NCBI GenBank assembly: GCA_014879345.1 | Contig: JACSSI010000319.1 | Location: 1 to 6,211 of the forward strand | DNA length: 6,211 bases | Source: Anaerolineae bacterium | GTDB taxonomy: Bacteria > Chloroflexota > Anaerolineae > Promineifilales > Promineifilaceae | Direction: 5' to 3' | Part shown: positions 5,544-6,211 of the stretch, piece after piece | How the letters are laid out: each line of letters opens with the position of its first letter | How positions within the stretch are numbered: position 1 is the stretch's first letter | Program-made: the position numbers and the translations under genes | Notes under the pieces: model-generated | Databases searched by the model: none | What the model saw: only the letters and a program-made list of their open reading frames with translations | What the model was told of the DNA's origin: nothing

Positions 5544-6211
5544 GAGAAATTCTGCCGTCGCATTTTACGAAGGGCCGCCATGCGCACAATGGCAGCGACA
5601 AGGTCATCTTCGGTGGAAATGGTGAAGAGATCAACCCCGGCGCGGCGCACATTTTCTTTGAGGATGGCTTCGCGCTGTTGAGCCACTTCATAAAAGCGGC
5701 GACGGAAGGTGGGGTCGCTGGTATTGATGGTAAGCTGTTCGCCTGTTTCGGCATCTTCAACCACGATAAGCCCGGCGTCTGGCAGCTCTGTTTCACATGG
5801 ATCGTAAAGGCGGATGGCGATGAGTTCATGGCGGCGATTAAGAAGGGATAACGGCCGTTCCCAGCCCGGCTCGCTCATGAAATCTGAAATCACAAACACC
5901 AGTGAACGCCGTTTTAGCGTATTGAGTCCGGCATTGAGCAGGGTGTTTAGATCGGTGGTGACGCCAGTTGGATTGGTACGTTCACGGAGCAAATCACGCA
6001 TCAGGCGCAGCACCTGATTGCGACCACTGCGTGGTGGGATCGTGCGTTCCAGTTCGTTATTGTACAAAATAGCGCCAATGCGGTTGCCGCCGCGTGTGAT
6101 CAGCCGTGCCAGGGTTGCCACAAAATCTGTGAGAACCAGTTCCTTGGGGCGATCAATCGGGCCAAAAGACATAGACGGACTGACATCGAGCAAAAACCAG
6201 GCAGTAATATC
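5540..6211 (-). CDS. DUF58 protein, C-terminal part (cut by window edge)
   Basis: The frame is open to the window edge: 223 residues are visible, starting D-I-T-A-W-F-L-L-D-V-S-P-S-M. The N-terminal part, which in this family carries the Y-x-x-G-D-x-x-R-x-I-D-W segment, lies beyond the window. The internal TTG at 6193 is not a start. DUF58 proteins carry a VWA-like fold, here with D9-V-S11-P-S13-M, T85/T86 (GVTTDL) and D110 (FVISDF). They are encoded with MoxR ATPases and Bat-type VWA proteins. The C-terminal segment RRRFYEVAQQREAILKE through RRAGVDLFTISTEDD is typical of the family. No membrane segment is visible in this part. It is the first visible gene of the operon and overlaps the next gene by 4 bp. 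An AACGGCCGTT copy at 5850-5859 is read as Glu-Arg-Pro-Leu. Confidence 0.88.
   Translation of the reverse strand, partial: DITAWFLLDVSPSMSFGPIDRPKELVLTDFVATLARLITRGGNRIGAILYNNELERTIPPRSGRNQVLRLMRDLLRERTNPTGVTTDLNTLLNAGLNTLKRRSLVFVISDFMSEPGWERPLSLLNRRHELIAIRLYDPCETELPDAGLIVVEDAETGEQLTINTSDPTFRRRFYEVAQQREAILKENVRRAGVDLFTISTEDDLVAAIVRMAALRKMRRQNFS

Noticed and set aside
5461..5829. 122-codon minus-strand frame overlapping DUF58 and the first VWA gene
   Set aside because: It is a shadow frame of two clearly recognisable genes on the same strand, with no motif of its own.

Overview
The window has no complete marker gene, so the host can only be inferred. GC content is moderate. The layout (a DUF58 gene followed by two von Willebrand A (VWA) membrane proteins), the Lnt-like enzyme with divergent active-site residues, and the large structured intergenic repeats would suit an environmental bacterium such as a member of the Chloroflexota (Anaerolineae-like). 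That assignment is a guess. The clearest genomic signature is the 10-bp palindrome AACGGCCGTT. It occurs seven times in 6.2 kb, always inside genes and in several reading frames.

Layout from left to right. Positions 1-504 hold no convincing gene. They contain a strong rho-independent terminator (176-212), a good ribosome binding site leading only to mini-ORFs (321-393), and three TGACC-centred heptamers spaced exactly 11 bp apart (401-429) upstream of the first gene. Positions 505-2016 (+) encode a membrane-embedded nitrilase-fold protein with the apolipoprotein N-acyltransferase (Lnt) architecture. Positions 2015-2262, between convergent genes, hold a mobile-element-like structure: 16-bp inverted repeats (15 of 16 paired) enclosing two long GC-rich hairpins. 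Everything to the right lies on the minus strand. In transcription order it is a DUF58 protein cut by the window edge (6211-5540), a first VWA membrane protein (5543-4539), a second VWA membrane protein (4465-3383) and a membrane-anchored sulfotransferase (3357-2269).

The DUF58-VWA-VWA order is the core of the MoxR/Bat ('aerotolerance') type of cluster. A MoxR AAA+ ATPase gene would be expected just beyond the right edge. DUF58 and the first VWA gene overlap by 4 bp (ATGA). The second VWA gene follows after 73 bp filled by a heptanucleotide hairpin repeat, and the sulfotransferase follows after 25 bp, so all four genes may be one transcript. The two VWA proteins share their N-terminal membrane segments, metal-ion-dependent adhesion site and C-terminal membrane anchor, and look like an old tandem duplication. 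The sulfotransferase is an unusual tail for such an operon.

No defence system, CRISPR array, tRNA, rRNA or transposase was found. The most interesting signals are at DNA level: the iterated palindrome, the convergent-gene repeat element, and the heptad hairpin sitting where a ribosome binding site should be.
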